NCBI GenBank assembly: GCA_905233285.1
Contig: CAJODY010000011.1
Coordinates: 1-60,635, forward strand
Reading direction: 5' to 3'
Source of the DNA: an uncultured Bacteroidaceae bacterium
Lineage (GTDB): Bacteria; Bacteroidota; Bacteroidia; Bacteroidales; Bacteroidaceae
DNA length: 60,635 bases
The notes below the pieces were generated by a model. It saw only the letters and a list, made by a program, of their open reading frames with translations. It made no database searches and was not told where the DNA came from. Positions 8,425 to 18,268 of the stretch are shown piece after piece. The translations under genes and the position numbers were made by a program. Every line of letters begins with the position of its first letter. Positions within the stretch are counted from its first letter, which is position 1.

Positions 8425-9637
8425 AATGCTCCACCCGCTGAAGCAATGTAGGATGCGAATACTGCGTAAACACAACTACAGGATGCGGAGTAAGATTACT
8501 CAGACTTTTAGCCGACATTTTCTTCAACGCGCTACACAAAGCGGCAGCCATACCATGCTGACACGCAAACTCGTCCGCCTCCCACTCATGTTTACGCGAG
8601 AAGATATTACTTATCAGCGAGGTAATAATCTGTATCGGCGTGAAAAGCAACATAAACACCGTCATATTTATATGAAACGAAGGTTCGCTGCAACCTGCAG
8701 CAGCTGCTATCTCATAGCTGTCGATTACAAGACTGAAAAGATAGAACATTGCAAGGTTAAGAAGTAAAGCCGATGCCAAGTCTTTCAATATGTGGCGATG
8801 TTTATAATGACCTATCTCATGAGCTAATACAGCCACTATCTCTTCAGTTGTGAGTTGTTCCATCAGGGTATCATATAGAACGATACGCTTACGTGCACCA
8901 AATCCCGTGAAATAAGCATTTGCCTTCGAACTGCGCTTGCCACCGTCGATAACGTAGATATTCTGCAACTTAAACCCTACCCTCTTAGCAAAACTCTCAA
9001 TAGCCGTACGCAATTCACTTTCGACTAGCGGAGTCTGCTTGTTGAAAAGAGGAACGATAAGATCGCTGTAAAGATATTGCAGAATAAGCATGAGGACTGA
9101 TACCACACCCCATGCTGCAATCCAGAAGTAATTGGGCATAAGTCCGTAAATCCACACCACGACTCCTAACAGCACTCCGTAAATCAGAACCGAAACAAAG
9201 AACCCCTTGATTGTATCGAGAACAAACAGTCGGGGTGTAGTGCGATTGAATCCGTATTTCGCTTCTATATGGAATGTACCATATATTGAGAACGGCAAGC
9301 CTACTATCCAATCTAAGACGAAGAACAGGAAATAAAAGACAAGGGCAATTATGATAGGTGAGTTACTGACATCCCGTGCCAGACCATCCATCCAACAGAA
9401 TCCACCAAAGGCAAACAGTCCCAGCAGCAAAGCTGTGTCCACGATATTGGAGATGACTCCAAATCGCGAATTTTCCCTTGAATAAGCCTGTTGCTTCCGA
9501 TACTCAGCCTCATCGTAGATACCACTCAACAACTTTGGAATAGGAAGATGGCTTGCCTTCCTGTTCAATATACTGAGTGTGATACTATAAGCGAACTCTG
9601 CCAATACAATGGCAATGATTATCCAATATAAAACCAT
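8384..9637 (-). CDS. M48 family zinc metallopeptidase, Ste24/CAAX protease-like
   Basis: An integral membrane protease with several hydrophobic helices, the zinc-binding HEIGH motif inside VLAHEIGHYKHRH, and the third ligand Glu in HEWEADEFACQHG about 75 residues further on. Length 417 and the long N-terminal membrane region before the catalytic domain match Ste24/HtpX-like CAAX proteases rather than short HtpX. In bacteria these enzymes probably act in membrane protein quality control. The gene is convergent with, and overlaps, the glycosyltransferase gene. The GH105 gene ends 3 bp upstream of its start, so the two minus-strand genes are likely one transcript. Confidence 0.9.
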   Translation of the reverse strand: MVLYWIIIAIVLAEFAYSITLSILNRKASHLPIPKLLSGIYDEAEYRKQQAYSRENSRFGVISNIVDTALLLGLFAFGGFCWMDGLARDVSNSPIIIALVFYFLFFVLDWIVGLPFSIYGTFHIEAKYGFNRTTPRLFVLDTIKGFFVSVLIYGVLLGVVVWIYGLMPNYFWIAAWGVVSVLMLILQYLYSDLIVPLFNKQTPLVESELRTAIESFAKRVGFKLQNIYVIDGGKRSSKANAYFTGFGARKRIVLYDTLMEQLTTEEIVAVLAHEIGHYKHRHILKDLASALLLNLAMFYLFSLVIDSYEIAAAAGCSEPSFHINMTVFMLLFTPIQIITSLISNIFSRKHEWEADEFACQHGMAAALCSALKKMSAKSLSNLTPHPVVVFTQYSHPTLLQRVEHFTASLPDTPPSAC

Positions 9638-9640
9638 AAT

Positions 9641-10822
9641 CTAATAAGTCATTTCGAGCGAAGCCTTGATGAACGGTCCCACTACCTTCGGGTCGTTATC
9701 CTGTTTCTTCTCATTTATATAATAGTCGAACGTACCCGGCCGGTCCTTGCTCAGACCCGCAACAGCGCAGCAACTACCGATATTAGCCAGGTTTTCTGTC
9801 GAGCCGTCCGCAGTCTGCTCAATACTCCAATAGATAAAATGCTCAACGAAACTCTGATAGCTACGCTGAGCCAGAGTTTTGTATTTCTTTGGCAGATAGC
9901 CTAGTCTTACAGCTTTCAACAAAGAATAGATGAACATTGCCGAACACGAACTCTCCAAATAATTGCCCTTACGATGAGGTTCATCCATTACCTGATACCA
10001 TAGTCCTGTTTTCTTGTCCTTATACTTGTCAACGCCCTTGGCTATCGTCTGCAATATGACGAGAACACTGTCTCTGCCTTCTGTTTCCTGTGGTATAAAA
10101 GGCAAAGCATCGACTATTGCCATCATATACCATCCCAAGGCACGTCCCCAACAATGCTGCGACTGTCCTGTTTCAGGGTCAGCCCACCCCATCTGCCTGC
10201 TCACGTCACAAGCATGACGGAAAAGTCCTGTCTTCAGGTCGTAATTATGACGGGCCGCCATCAATATCTGATTTACCACATCGGCATAAGCCGCTTTATT
10301 CTCAGCATCGAATGTCGCAGTATATTCAGCAAGGAAAGGTGTTGCCATATATACTCCGTCGAGCCATACCTGATTGGGATAAATCTTCTTGTGCCAAAAA
10401 CCGCCGTCGTCATTCCTCGGATGAGTATCCAACTGCGAACGGAGCAGGTACAGAGCCTTCCTGAAACGCTCATCTCCAGTAAGGCGGTAAAACTGAAACA
10501 GACACTTTCCGGAGTTTATCATATCTATATTGTACTCCGTAAGTTTGTAAGATACTATATTACCGTCGGCAGTAATAAACGAATCAGCATATTGCATCAC
10601 ATATTTTTCTATCTCCTCATCCTTGGTGGCTTCATACACATCGAGCATAGCGCCCACCTTCAGTCCACCCGTATAGCTCCATTTCAGTTTTGACTTGCTA
10701 TCAGTATAACATACTCGTGGACATCTTTTCATTTCCGACTTGGTTATAATTTCAGCCCATCGCTCTTCTGCCTTGGCAGAAAAAACAAGTGTCATCATCA
10801 AAAGAAAGAGAATTTGTTTCAT
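9641..10822 (-). CDS. Glycoside hydrolase family 88/105 (unsaturated uronyl hydrolase-like)
   Basis: A secreted enzyme of 393 residues with the signal peptide MKQILFLLMMTLVFSAKA. The body has the (alpha/alpha)6 pattern of GH88/GH105: WLDGVYMATPFLAEY with the conserved catalytic-region Asp near residue 155, HCWGRALGWYMMAIVDALP near 225, and a late ESSCSAMFIYSLLKAVRLGYL. Family members remove the unsaturated galacturonate left by pectate or rhamnogalacturonan lyases. It probably works in the periplasm on pectin fragments. GH106 and GH127 genes 35 kb away fit a pectin-side-chain theme, but there is no polysaccharide utilisation locus (SusC/D) here. Confidence 0.88.
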   Translation of the reverse strand: MKQILFLLMMTLVFSAKAEERWAEIITKSEMKRCPRVCYTDSKSKLKWSYTGGLKVGAMLDVYEATKDEEIEKYVMQYADSFITADGNIVSYKLTEYNIDMINSGKCLFQFYRLTGDERFRKALYLLRSQLDTHPRNDDGGFWHKKIYPNQVWLDGVYMATPFLAEYTATFDAENKAAYADVVNQILMAARHNYDLKTGLFRHACDVSRQMGWADPETGQSQHCWGRALGWYMMAIVDALPFIPQETEGRDSVLVILQTIAKGVDKYKDKKTGLWYQVMDEPHRKGNYLESSCSAMFIYSLLKAVRLGYLPKKYKTLAQRSYQSFVEHFIYWSIEQTADGSTENLANIGSCCAVAGLSKDRPGTFDYYINEKKQDNDPKVVGPFIKASLEMTY

Positions 10823-10843
10823 AAGGGAATAACTTTATGGTTG

Positions 10844-10851
10844 CAAAGGTA
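10844..10851 (-). promoter_or_regulatory. -7 box of the GH105 gene
   Basis: The minus strand reads TACCTTTG, a perfect TAnnTTTG box. The expected start of transcription is about 15 bases before the ATG at 10822. No TTTG is seen at the usual distance. Confidence 0.55.
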
Positions 10852-10888
10852 AGAAAAAAGCCAGATGTAACATCATAGGGAAACGAAA

Positions 10889-10917
10889 ATCCCCCAAGCT
10901 TCTAAAGCCTGAGGGAT
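10889..10917 (-). terminator. Terminator after ompA
   Basis: ATCCCTCAGGCTT and AAGCTTGGGGGAT pair on the minus strand with one G-U and one mismatch, followed by TTTTCGTTT. It lies about 32 bases after the ompA stop and separates it from the GH105 promoter. Confidence 0.7.
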
Positions 10918-10948
10918 ATTTTGGAAATAAATACGTCAGAACAGAGTA

Positions 10949-12136
10949 TTACTTGCTTTCTTCGATGAATGTAGCAACACGATTCCAATCGTTCTCATCG
11001 AAGAGCTCGTCTGTTACACCGAGTCCTCTGTAAGAAAGACGGTCTGGAGAAATCTTGTATGTCTTAACAAGCATATCGTAAACAGCCTTTGCACGTGCAT
11101 CAGAAAGCTTCTGGTTAAGTTCCGGATTACCCTCTGGAGAAGCATAACCGTTGATAGCAACTTTTGCAGTAGGATGGTTCTTCATATAAGTTGCAATCAT
11201 TGCTACAGATGGCTGTTGTGATGCATCGATTGTACTTCTACCAACTTTAAAGATTACAACCGGAGCAAGCTGAGTCTTTTCAATCTTTGTCTCGTTTATG
11301 ATGACAGTCTTCTCCTTAGCCTTTTCAGCATCCAGTTCTGCCTGAAGTTCTGCAAGAGCCTTATCCTTTGCTGCGATGTCAGCATCTGCCTGAGCACGGA
11401 GAGCGTTCAGACGACCGTCGAGTTCGTCCTGAGAATACTTCTTGTCACAAACTGTGATGTGGTGAGTACCATTTGAGTTGCCGAAGTGGTAAACGTAAGC
11501 AGCTGTGATGTGAAGCTGAGCGAAACGAGAACGAAGTGGGAACTTCTGTACACCATTGTCACCACTCCATTGAGTATCCCAGTCAATAGCTGGCTGAAGA
11601 CGGATTGTGTGAGCCTTAGATTCGCCGAGGTTGAAGAGGAAGTCAAGACCGGTCTTCAATCCTGCCTTGTTACCTTTCTTGAAAGGCTTGCCAGGAGCGT
11701 AAGTGTGAATCCAACCAACACCTAAAACAGCACCTACTTCGAAGAAGCGTGGAGTGCCCTGATAACCAGCGAAGAGGTTTGTGAGGTTAAAGGTTCCGTT
11801 GACACCTACATAATGACCACGAACGATAGTCTTGTAAGCGCCAGTAGCTGTCTGGTTGAAGTGATAACTAACCATGTTGTCTGGATTATAAGCATTTGAA
11901 CCGAACCAGAATGTACCTTCGAGTTCGAGTCCGACAACAGGAGTTACCTGCTTACCCAAGAAGACAGTAGCGGTTGAGTTGATTGGGAACATTTCTCTGA
12001 AACGCAGTGTGGTAGCTGCACCACCACCGATACCTACATACCAGTTGTCTGTGAAATTACCCAATTTCAATGCCTGTTCAGCATTTGCTGACATAGCAGA
12101 TGCAACCAATGTGATTGCGAGTAATAATTTCTTCAT
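10949..12136 (-). CDS. OmpA-family outer membrane protein
   Basis: The protein begins with the signal peptide MKKLLLAITLVASAMSANA, continues with a beta-barrel of about 200 residues rich in aromatic, alternating strands (NWYVGIGGGAATTLRF, FGSNAYNP), then a short coiled coil (residues about 245-285) and a C-terminal OmpA peptidoglycan-binding domain with INGYASPEGNPELNQKLSDA and the SDARAKAVYDML helix. It probably links the outer membrane to peptidoglycan and is likely abundant. Only 42 bases separate it from typA and no promoter box is seen there, so it may be read from an upstream promoter or from one inside typA. Confidence 0.92.
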   Translation of the reverse strand: MKKLLLAITLVASAMSANAEQALKLGNFTDNWYVGIGGGAATTLRFREMFPINSTATVFLGKQVTPVVGLELEGTFWFGSNAYNPDNMVSYHFNQTATGAYKTIVRGHYVGVNGTFNLTNLFAGYQGTPRFFEVGAVLGVGWIHTYAPGKPFKKGNKAGLKTGLDFLFNLGESKAHTIRLQPAIDWDTQWSGDNGVQKFPLRSRFAQLHITAAYVYHFGNSNGTHHITVCDKKYSQDELDGRLNALRAQADADIAAKDKALAELQAELDAEKAKEKTVIINETKIEKTQLAPVVIFKVGRSTIDASQQPSVAMIATYMKNHPTAKVAINGYASPEGNPELNQKLSDARAKAVYDMLVKTYKISPDRLSYRGLGVTDELFDENDWNRVATFIEESK

Positions 12137-12178
12137 AAGAAAAACGAATTAAAAAATTAATAAAAAAGGGTTATAGTT

Positions 12179-13987
12179 TTATTCTTCTGTTTTATTTGCA
12201 CGTTTACGTTCCAAGTGGTCGAGTATTATCTTGCGTATGCGCATCGACTTTGGAGTCACTTCTACATATTCGTCTGCCTTGATATACTCAAGCGCTTCTT
12301 CGAGCGAAAGGATTACTGGCGGGATGATATGCGCCTTCTCATCTGTACCCGAAGCACGTACATTGGTCAGCTGCTTCGCTTTTGTCACATTGACTACAAG
12401 GTCATTCTCATGCACATGCTCTCCTACCACTTGACCTGCATACACCTGAGTCTGCGGAGAAATAAAGAACTTACCTCTATCCTGCAAGTGGTCGATGGCA
12501 TATGCAAAGGCGGTACCCGAATCCATAGCTATCATCGAACCGTTCGTACGACGAGTCATCTCACCTTTGAACGGCTGATAGTTCTTGAAGCGGTGAGCCA
12601 TGATAGCCTCACCTTGACTGGCTGTAAGTACATTAGTACGCAGACCAATGATACCACGCGAAGGTATCTCAAATTCTATATTCACACGTCCGTCACTGGC
12701 ATCCATGCTAATCATCTCACCCTTACGACGGGTCACCATATCAATCATCTTACTTGCAAAGTCCTCAGGTACGTTGATTGTCAATTCTTCGATAGGTTCA
12801 CAATGCACACCGTTTATCTCACGATATATTACCTGTGGTTGTCCCACCTGCAACTCATACCCCTCGCGACGCATCGTCTCGATAAGCACTGAGAGGTGAA
12901 GTACACCACGACCGCTTACAATCCACTGGTCTGTAGTTCCTTCCTTGTTTTCTACACGTAGCGCGAGGTTCTTTTCCAGTTCCTTCTGCAAACGCTCACC
13001 GATATGGCGGCTGGTACAGAACTTACCTTCCTTTCCGAAGAAAGGCGAATTGTTTATCGTAAACAGCATCGACATAGTAGGCTCATCTATACTGATTGTA
13101 GGTAGAGCCTCTGGCTGTTCAAAGTCACAGATAGTATCACCTATCTCGAAGTTAGACAGACCAATGATGGCACATATATCACCCGAGGATACAGACTCAG
13201 CAGAGCGATGACCCATACCTTCGAATGTGTGTATCTCCTTTATTTTTGTCTTCTCCGACGTACCGTTTCGATGTACTATCGTGATATTCTGTCCTGCACT
13301 GAGAGTTCCCCTGTGTACCCTTCCTACTGCTATACGACCGGTATAAGTCGAGTAGTCAAGCGAAGTAATGAGCATCTGTGGAGTACCATCTAACTGCTCA
13401 GGAGCAGGTATAGTCTTCAGAATCACGTCAAGCAGATATGTGATGTCGTTTGTAGGTTTTCTGAAGTCCGGTCCCATCCACCCCTGCTTTGCCGAGCCAT
13501 ACACTACGGGGAAATCCAGTTGATCCTCTGTAGCATTGAGCGTACACATCAGGTCAAACACCATCTCGTAAACTTCCTCAGGACGACAATTCGGTTTGTC
13601 CACTTTGTTCACAACAACGACTGGTTTCAGACCAATCTCCAGAGCTTTCTGAAGCACAAAACGTGTCTGAGGCATCGGACCTTCGAAGGCATCTACCAAC
13701 AATATACATCCGTCTGCCATATTCAGCACTCGTTCCACCTCTCCTCCGAAATCAGAGTGTCCCGGAGTGTCTATCACGTTTATCTTTGTACCTTTATAGT
13801 TTATTGATACATTCTTCGAAAGAATCGTTATACCACGTTCACGTTCCAATTCATTATTGTCAAGTATCAGATCGCCAGTCTGCTGGTTCTCCCTGAACAG
13901 GTTGCCAGCCAACAACATCTTATCAACTAGAGTTGTCTTACCGTGGTCAACGTGAGCAATGATTGCAATGTTTCTAATATCCTGCAT
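12179..13987 (-). CDS. typA: Ribosome-associated GTPase TypA/BipA
   Basis: A translational GTPase of 602 residues. The G domain shows [10 protein letters not shown] (P loop, about residues 10-19), RERGIT in switch [17 protein letters not shown] (switch II) and NKVDK. The EF-Tu-like domain II, domains III and V, and the BipA-specific C-terminal domain follow, ending in a Lys/Arg-rich tail. BipA helps large ribosomal subunit assembly under stress or cold. It sits in a same-strand run with purU 20 bp upstream and ompA downstream. Confidence 0.97.
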   Translation of the reverse strand: MQDIRNIAIIAHVDHGKTTLVDKMLLAGNLFRENQQTGDLILDNNELERERGITILSKNVSINYKGTKINVIDTPGHSDFGGEVERVLNMADGCILLVDAFEGPMPQTRFVLQKALEIGLKPVVVVNKVDKPNCRPEEVYEMVFDLMCTLNATEDQLDFPVVYGSAKQGWMGPDFRKPTNDITYLLDVILKTIPAPEQLDGTPQMLITSLDYSTYTGRIAVGRVHRGTLSAGQNITIVHRNGTSEKTKIKEIHTFEGMGHRSAESVSSGDICAIIGLSNFEIGDTICDFEQPEALPTISIDEPTMSMLFTINNSPFFGKEGKFCTSRHIGERLQKELEKNLALRVENKEGTTDQWIVSGRGVLHLSVLIETMRREGYELQVGQPQVIYREINGVHCEPIEELTINVPEDFASKMIDMVTRRKGEMISMDASDGRVNIEFEIPSRGIIGLRTNVLTASQGEAIMAHRFKNYQPFKGEMTRRTNGSMIAMDSGTAFAYAIDHLQDRGKFFISPQTQVYAGQVVGEHVHENDLVVNVTKAKQLTNVRASGTDEKAHIIPPVILSLEEALEYIKADEYVEVTPKSMRIRKIILDHLERKRANKTEE

Positions 13988-14007
13988 ATCTTTATCTTTT
14001 TCCCTTT

Positions 14008-14871
14008 TTAACTAAAAATAATTGTCTTATTCTTGTATGTCAGTACCTTACGGTCTATATGCTTCTCCACGGCACGTGAAAGCACAATCTTTTCCAAATC
14101 CTTACCTTTCAACACTAGACTCTCCGGAGTATCCTTATGAGTAATGCGAACAACGTCCTGCTCAATGATAGGACCCGCATCCAGTTCTGCCGTTACGTAA
14201 TGGCTTGTTGCACCGATAATCTTCACACCTCTCTGATAAGCCTGGTGATATGGTTTCGCACCTACGAATGCCGGCAGGAACGAGTGGTGTATATTTATTA
14301 TCCTGTTCGGATAAGATGCAATCATCTCGTCGCTTATAATCTGCATATATCGTGCAAGAACGATGAAGTTGACCTTCAGATCTTTCAAAGTCTGCATCTC
14401 GGCAGCCTCCACCTCCTGCTTGTTTGACCAGTCCTTGTTTATGCTCCACATATAATAAGGAATGTCAAACTGTTCAGCCACATAACGCAGATCCTCGTGA
14501 TTACTGATAATACACGGAATCTCAACGTTCAACTCTCCAGCTTTATATCGTGCCAGCAAGTCATACAGACAATGCGACATCTTGCTGACGAATATAGCCA
14601 TCCTAGGCTTCATATTGCCGAAGTACAAGTGGAAACTGATATCGAAGCGCTTGCAATACAAAGTCTCGAAATATTCCGAAATTTTGTCCGAAGGAATAAG
14701 GAAGTTCTCCAGTTCCCATTCCACACGCATAAAGAACATATGATCTATCTTGTCCACATACTGGTCAAGATACACAATGTTACCATTATTATCTGTAATG
14801 AACTTTGTAATCTCCGTCACAATACCCAATCTGTCTGGGCAATGAAACAACAATATTGCAGTATCTTTCAT
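14008..14871 (-). CDS. purU: Formyltetrahydrofolate deformylase
   Basis: Hydrolyses 10-formyl-THF to THF and formate, feeding formate to purine synthesis and balancing one-carbon pools. The N-terminal ACT domain (about residues 1-80, starting KDTAILLFHCPDRLGIVTEI) is the usual methionine/glycine-sensing part. The catalytic formyltransferase domain follows, with NIHHSFLPAFVGAKPYHQA carrying the Asn-His pair and LDAGPIIEQDVV carrying the Asp. Length 287 is typical. It lies between rfbD and typA on one strand. Confidence 0.95.
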   Translation of the reverse strand: MKDTAILLFHCPDRLGIVTEITKFITDNNGNIVYLDQYVDKIDHMFFMRVEWELENFLIPSDKISEYFETLYCKRFDISFHLYFGNMKPRMAIFVSKMSHCLYDLLARYKAGELNVEIPCIISNHEDLRYVAEQFDIPYYMWSINKDWSNKQEVEAAEMQTLKDLKVNFIVLARYMQIISDEMIASYPNRIINIHHSFLPAFVGAKPYHQAYQRGVKIIGATSHYVTAELDAGPIIEQDVVRITHKDTPESLVLKGKDLEKIVLSRAVEKHIDRKVLTYKNKTIIFS

Positions 14872-14912
14872 TTGTCTTAAACCATTAACCTTTTTATTCT
14901 GTAAGCGATAAG

Positions 14913-15788
14913 CTATTTTAATCTTTCAATGCATTCTCTCAAACTGTCCTCCCAGTAAGGAATATCTATCCCATAAGTCTGTTTAATCTTTGTCTTGTCC
15001 AATACGCTGAAATGGGGACGGGCTGCAGGAGTCGGGTATTCGCTCGTATGAAGAGGTCTGACGTCACATGTTGTTATACCTGCAATGCGATGGATTGCCT
15101 TTGTAAAATCATACCATGATATCACACCCTCGTTCGAGAAGTGATAAACTCCTGGAACCACACCCTTGTTTATGGCAGTCATGATAGCGACTGCCAGGTC
15201 GCGTGCATATGTTGGAGTACCTATCTGGTCGAAGATGACGCCGAGCGACGGTTTCTCCTTTCCTAGACGAATCATAGTCTTTACGAAATTATTGCCAAAC
15301 GTAGAGTACAACCATGCCGTACGAATAATCATATAATTCTTACATGCGGCCATGACAGCCTTCTCTCCGTCCAACTTCGTCGTCCCGTAAACAGAATTCG
15401 GACAAGTCGGAGCATCCTCGGCATAAGGGGTATGCCCTGTTCCATCAAAAACATAATCCGTACTTATCTGAATAATGCAGCCTCCGCACTTTCCCACAGC
15501 CTCGGCCAGAATACCGGGAGCATCGCTGTTGAGCAGTCGACAAAGTTCCGTAGCCTCTTCTGCCTTATCAACGGCAGTAAACGCCGCACAATTGACGATA
15601 CAGTCGATGCCGTTCTTTCCAACGAAATCTTCTACATCATCCTTCTTCGTGATGTCCAAAACCGATGCGTTCACACCTTCTGGTATCACTACATCCGTCA
15701 GGAAATACTTATGCTGCGGATTCTGCTTTGCAAGCAACTGCATCTCGTTACCCAACTGACCGTTACAGCCTGTAATAAGGATATTCAT
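14913..15788 (-). CDS. rfbD: dTDP-4-dehydrorhamnose reductase
   Basis: Catalyses the last step of dTDP-L-rhamnose synthesis. The NAD(P)-binding GCNGQLGNEM motif is at residues 7-16, the YxxxK catalytic pair lies in SVYGTTKLDGEKA near residue 133, and the C-terminal substrate region has RPHFSVLDKTKI. Length 291 is normal. The ATG overlaps the DUF4924 stop by four bases, so the two are translationally coupled. The other rml genes are not in the window. Confidence 0.95.
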   Translation of the reverse strand: MNILITGCNGQLGNEMQLLAKQNPQHKYFLTDVVIPEGVNASVLDITKKDDVEDFVGKNGIDCIVNCAAFTAVDKAEEATELCRLLNSDAPGILAEAVGKCGGCIIQISTDYVFDGTGHTPYAEDAPTCPNSVYGTTKLDGEKAVMAACKNYMIIRTAWLYSTFGNNFVKTMIRLGKEKPSLGVIFDQIGTPTYARDLAVAIMTAINKGVVPGVYHFSNEGVISWYDFTKAIHRIAGITTCDVRPLHTSEYPTPAARPHFSVLDKTKIKQTYGIDIPYWEDSLRECIERLK

Positions 15789-16336
15789 AGTTCTAATTCG
15801 TTGTTTTTGTCCTGTTTATAATATTCAGAAAGCATAGCAAGCAACTTTGATATGTTATCGATTGCGGTTGTCGTCTCTGCCGCTACCTCTTTCTTCTGTG
15901 CCCTCATCAGCATCACCAGATACAGAGCATCGAAACAAGTCTCTATTTCGCTCTTCTCCTTTTCACCTTTGTTCTTCTTGGCCTGTCGAAGTTCTACGAT
16001 GAACGGCAGTGCCTTGTAATACTGTGCCGAATAGAACGGATACTTTGGTGACTTAAGTAGTTGTAAGTGTAAGTCGTTCAGCAGAATCACAACATTCCTG
16101 TTTATCTGCAAATGTCCGCTCTCCTCTACCCCCTCGTCATACATCATCGTAATGAGGTTTTCATACCAGTTAATCAGCTCAACAGCCTTCTCCGGTTCAA
16201 GTTGGAAACGTGGAATATACTTCTCTGAAATCTCATCGATATCAAGTCTGTAAGCACGTATCACATCCTCCACCTGCCACATATAAAGAAGGTACTCAGC
16301 TATATTTTTTTTTCTTAATTGTTCAGATATATACAT
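15785..16336 (-). CDS. DUF4924 family protein
   Basis: A 183-residue helical protein beginning MYISEQLRKKNIAEYLLYMWQ, which I recognise as the DUF4924 family of Bacteroidales. It is soluble, rich in Leu, Glu and Tyr, and ends in an acidic LEL. No function is established. It sits between a LysE-type exporter (10-bp gap) and rfbD (4-bp overlap), an order I recall as common in the order, which argues for cotranscription rather than for a pathway. Confidence 0.8.
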   Translation of the reverse strand: MYISEQLRKKNIAEYLLYMWQVEDVIRAYRLDIDEISEKYIPRFQLEPEKAVELINWYENLITMMYDEGVEESGHLQINRNVVILLNDLHLQLLKSPKYPFYSAQYYKALPFIVELRQAKKNKGEKEKSEIETCFDALYLVMLMRAQKKEVAAETTTAIDNISKLLAMLSEYYKQDKNNELEL

Positions 16337-16346
16337 CCTCTTAGAA

Positions 16347-17117
16347 TCAAAGTTTAAATGGTATCGCGTGTCCTGTCACCGTATAGACAATCATAAGCCC
16401 ACTGACCACCATCACAATCGTCCCGATAATACGGTTAATCCACCAAAGCACCTTCGTCGTGAAGCGTGCTCTCACTTTGTCAATCAGCCAAGTCAGGCTA
16501 AACCACCAGAATAAAGCACCTCCGATAATCGCAAGATAACCCATAATCTGAGGTATGAGATTGTCAGTCAAGATAAACGTAAACTGACCGAACAAAGCAA
16601 GGAACATGAAAATGATAAGCGGATTGCTTACCGTTACAGCAAAACCCGAGATTATGAACGAACGGATATCGTTTGCCTCCGTAGGAGTTGGGATATTGTC
16701 TATGATTTTCTTATTGCTCGGCATCGAACGGAACGTATATACACCAAATCCGAACAGCAACACACTACCTACAATCTTGATAATGAGCGCAATTGCAGGA
16801 TTCTCGATAATATCCACCACAAACGACATACCATAACCCGTAATGATAGCATACAGGAAATCACTTCCAGCCGCACCTATTCCCGTTGCCAGGCCTTCTC
16901 TACGTCCCTTGTTCAGCGTCCGCTGCACAGTCAGAATACCTACCGGACCCATAGGAGCCGAAACGATTATACCGATAATGAAACCCTTCATCACCTCATC
17001 CAGGATGCCAACCTGCTGCATCCACTCTTGAAAAGTGCTGTAGAAATCCAGTCCAAAGAACTCATGACCGGTGAGAATTGTTGATTTTAAAAGTAGTATG
17101 CTTAGAATACTTATCAT
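16347..17117 (-). CDS. LysE/RhtB-family small-molecule exporter
   Basis: An inner-membrane protein of 256 residues with about six hydrophobic helices. The LysE signature GIIVSAPMGPVGILTVQRTL, with the conserved Pro/Gly and the R-T-L segment, lies near residues 48-67, followed by KGRREGLATGIGAA. The family exports amino acids or other small metabolites. The substrate is unknown. It is the first gene of a minus-strand run reaching ompA and has a -7 box directly upstream. The first 45 residues precede the usual LysE start and may be an extension or a start-site artefact. Confidence 0.87.
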   Translation of the reverse strand: MISILSILLLKSTILTGHEFFGLDFYSTFQEWMQQVGILDEVMKGFIIGIIVSAPMGPVGILTVQRTLNKGRREGLATGIGAAGSDFLYAIITGYGMSFVVDIIENPAIALIIKIVGSVLLFGFGVYTFRSMPSNKKIIDNIPTPTEANDIRSFIISGFAVTVSNPLIIFMFLALFGQFTFILTDNLIPQIMGYLAIIGGALFWWFSLTWLIDKVRARFTTKVLWWINRIIGTIVMVVSGLMIVYTVTGHAIPFKL

Positions 17118-17139
17118 TACCTTAATACTAAAAACGCTG

Positions 17140-17147
17140 CAAAATTA
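17140..17147 (-). promoter_or_regulatory. -7 box of the LysE-DUF4924-rfbD-purU-typA run
   Basis: The minus strand reads TAATTTTG, matching TAnnTTTG, with an expected start about 16 bases before the ATG at 17117. It is back to back with the ROK gene promoter. Confidence 0.6.
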
Positions 17148-17156
17148 CGGATTTTA

Positions 17157-17187
17157 TTTGTTATAAAAAAGAATAATTTTAACTTTG
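17157..17187 (+). promoter_or_regulatory. Promoter of the ROK kinase gene
   Basis: TTTG at 17157-17160, a 19-base spacer and TAACTTTG at 17180-17187 form a canonical Bacteroidetes promoter for the gene starting at 17231. Confidence 0.8.
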
Positions 17188-17230
17188 CAGCGCTTCTGAC
17201 AAATAAAATACATTATAATACATAAAATTT

Positions 17231-18190
17231 ATGAAACCATACGTAATTGGAGTCGACCTAGGAGGTACAAACACTGTGTTCGGAGTTGTTGACGCAACAG
17301 GTAACATCATACAGGAAGGCAGTATCAAAACAGGGAAATACAAAAGTGCAGCAGAATTCGTTAATGCTGGTGTAGAATGCATTAATAAAATAGTCGAACC
17401 CATCGGTGGAATAGACAATATTCAAGGTATTGGCATCGGAGCACCAAACGCAAATTACTATTCAGGTACCATCGAATTTGCCCCCAATATCCCTTGGGCA
17501 CACAATGGAATCGTACCACTTGCCGAAATGTTCATCCGTGAACTGGGTATCCCTGTTCGAATGACCAACGATGCCAACGCGGCTGCAATGGGTGAGAAGC
17601 TTTACGGAGTAGCCAAAGGAATGAAGAATTTCATCATGCTTACACTCGGTACAGGTGTGGGCGCAGGCATCATCGTAAACGGTGAACTAGTCTATGGTCA
17701 CGACGGTTTTGCCGGCGAACTGGGACATATCTGCATGGATCGTTCCGAAGATGCCCGTGTCTGCGGTTGCGGACTTCGCGGCTGTCTTGAAACTTACTGC
17801 TCTGCCACAGGTGTAGCACGTACAGCCCGTGAGTTCCTTCAGAAGACTACCCGCCCATCCCTTCTACGCAACAAACCAGCCGACAAAATCGAATCACTCG
17901 ATGTTTTCCTTGCTGCTCAAAAGGGCGATGAAATCGCAAAAGAGATATTTGATTTCACAGGCACAATACTCGGATGGGCATGTGCCGACTTCACTGCATT
18001 TTCCAGCCCTGAAGCCTTTGTCTTCTTCGGTGGGCTTTGCAAGTCCGGCGACCTCATAATGAAACCCATCGAGGAAGCTTACAAGAAGAATGTAATGCCA
18101 CTCTTCCGTAACAAAGCAAAATTCGTCATCAGTAGCCTTATGGACAAGAACGCAGCCGTACTCGGCGCCTCTGCCCTCGGCTGGGTGTAA
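17231..18190 (+). CDS. ROK-family sugar kinase (glucokinase-like)
   Basis: A cytoplasmic kinase of 319 residues. The ATP-binding phosphate-1 loop is GVDLGGTNTVFGVVD (residues 7-21), the catalytic Asp lies in TNDANAAAMGE near residue 115, LGTGVGAGI follows, and the ROK zinc site is CGCGLRGCLETYCS with an upstream His in GELGHICMD. These are catalytic kinase features and there is no N-terminal DNA-binding domain, so it is an enzyme rather than a repressor. Glucose, or another hexose or amino sugar, could be the substrate. It is monocistronic, with its own promoter and a strong hairpin after it. Confidence 0.93.
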   Translation: MKPYVIGVDLGGTNTVFGVVDATGNIIQEGSIKTGKYKSAAEFVNAGVECINKIVEPIGGIDNIQGIGIGAPNANYYSGTIEFAPNIPWAHNGIVPLAEMFIRELGIPVRMTNDANAAAMGEKLYGVAKGMKNFIMLTLGTGVGAGIIVNGELVYGHDGFAGELGHICMDRSEDARVCGCGLRGCLETYCSATGVARTAREFLQKTTRPSLLRNKPADKIESLDVFLAAQKGDEIAKEIFDFTGTILGWACADFTAFSSPEAFVFFGGLCKSGDLIMKPIEEAYKKNVMPLFRNKAKFVISSLMDKNAAVLGASALGWV

Positions 18191-18212
18191 TAATAAATAA
18201 TGGCTCCAACGA

Positions 18213-18248
18213 AAAAGGGCGGTTCCGCATCAGCGGAGCTGCCCTTTT
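18213..18248. terminator. Bidirectional terminator between ROK gene and calycin-like gene
   Basis: AAAAAGGGC (212-220 of this kilobase) pairs with GCCCTTTT, and an inner stem TCCGC/GCGGA continues the hairpin. A-rich and T-rich flanks on both sides fit termination of both converging genes. Confidence 0.8.
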
Positions 18249-18268
18249 CCATGAATACTGAATAGCTG

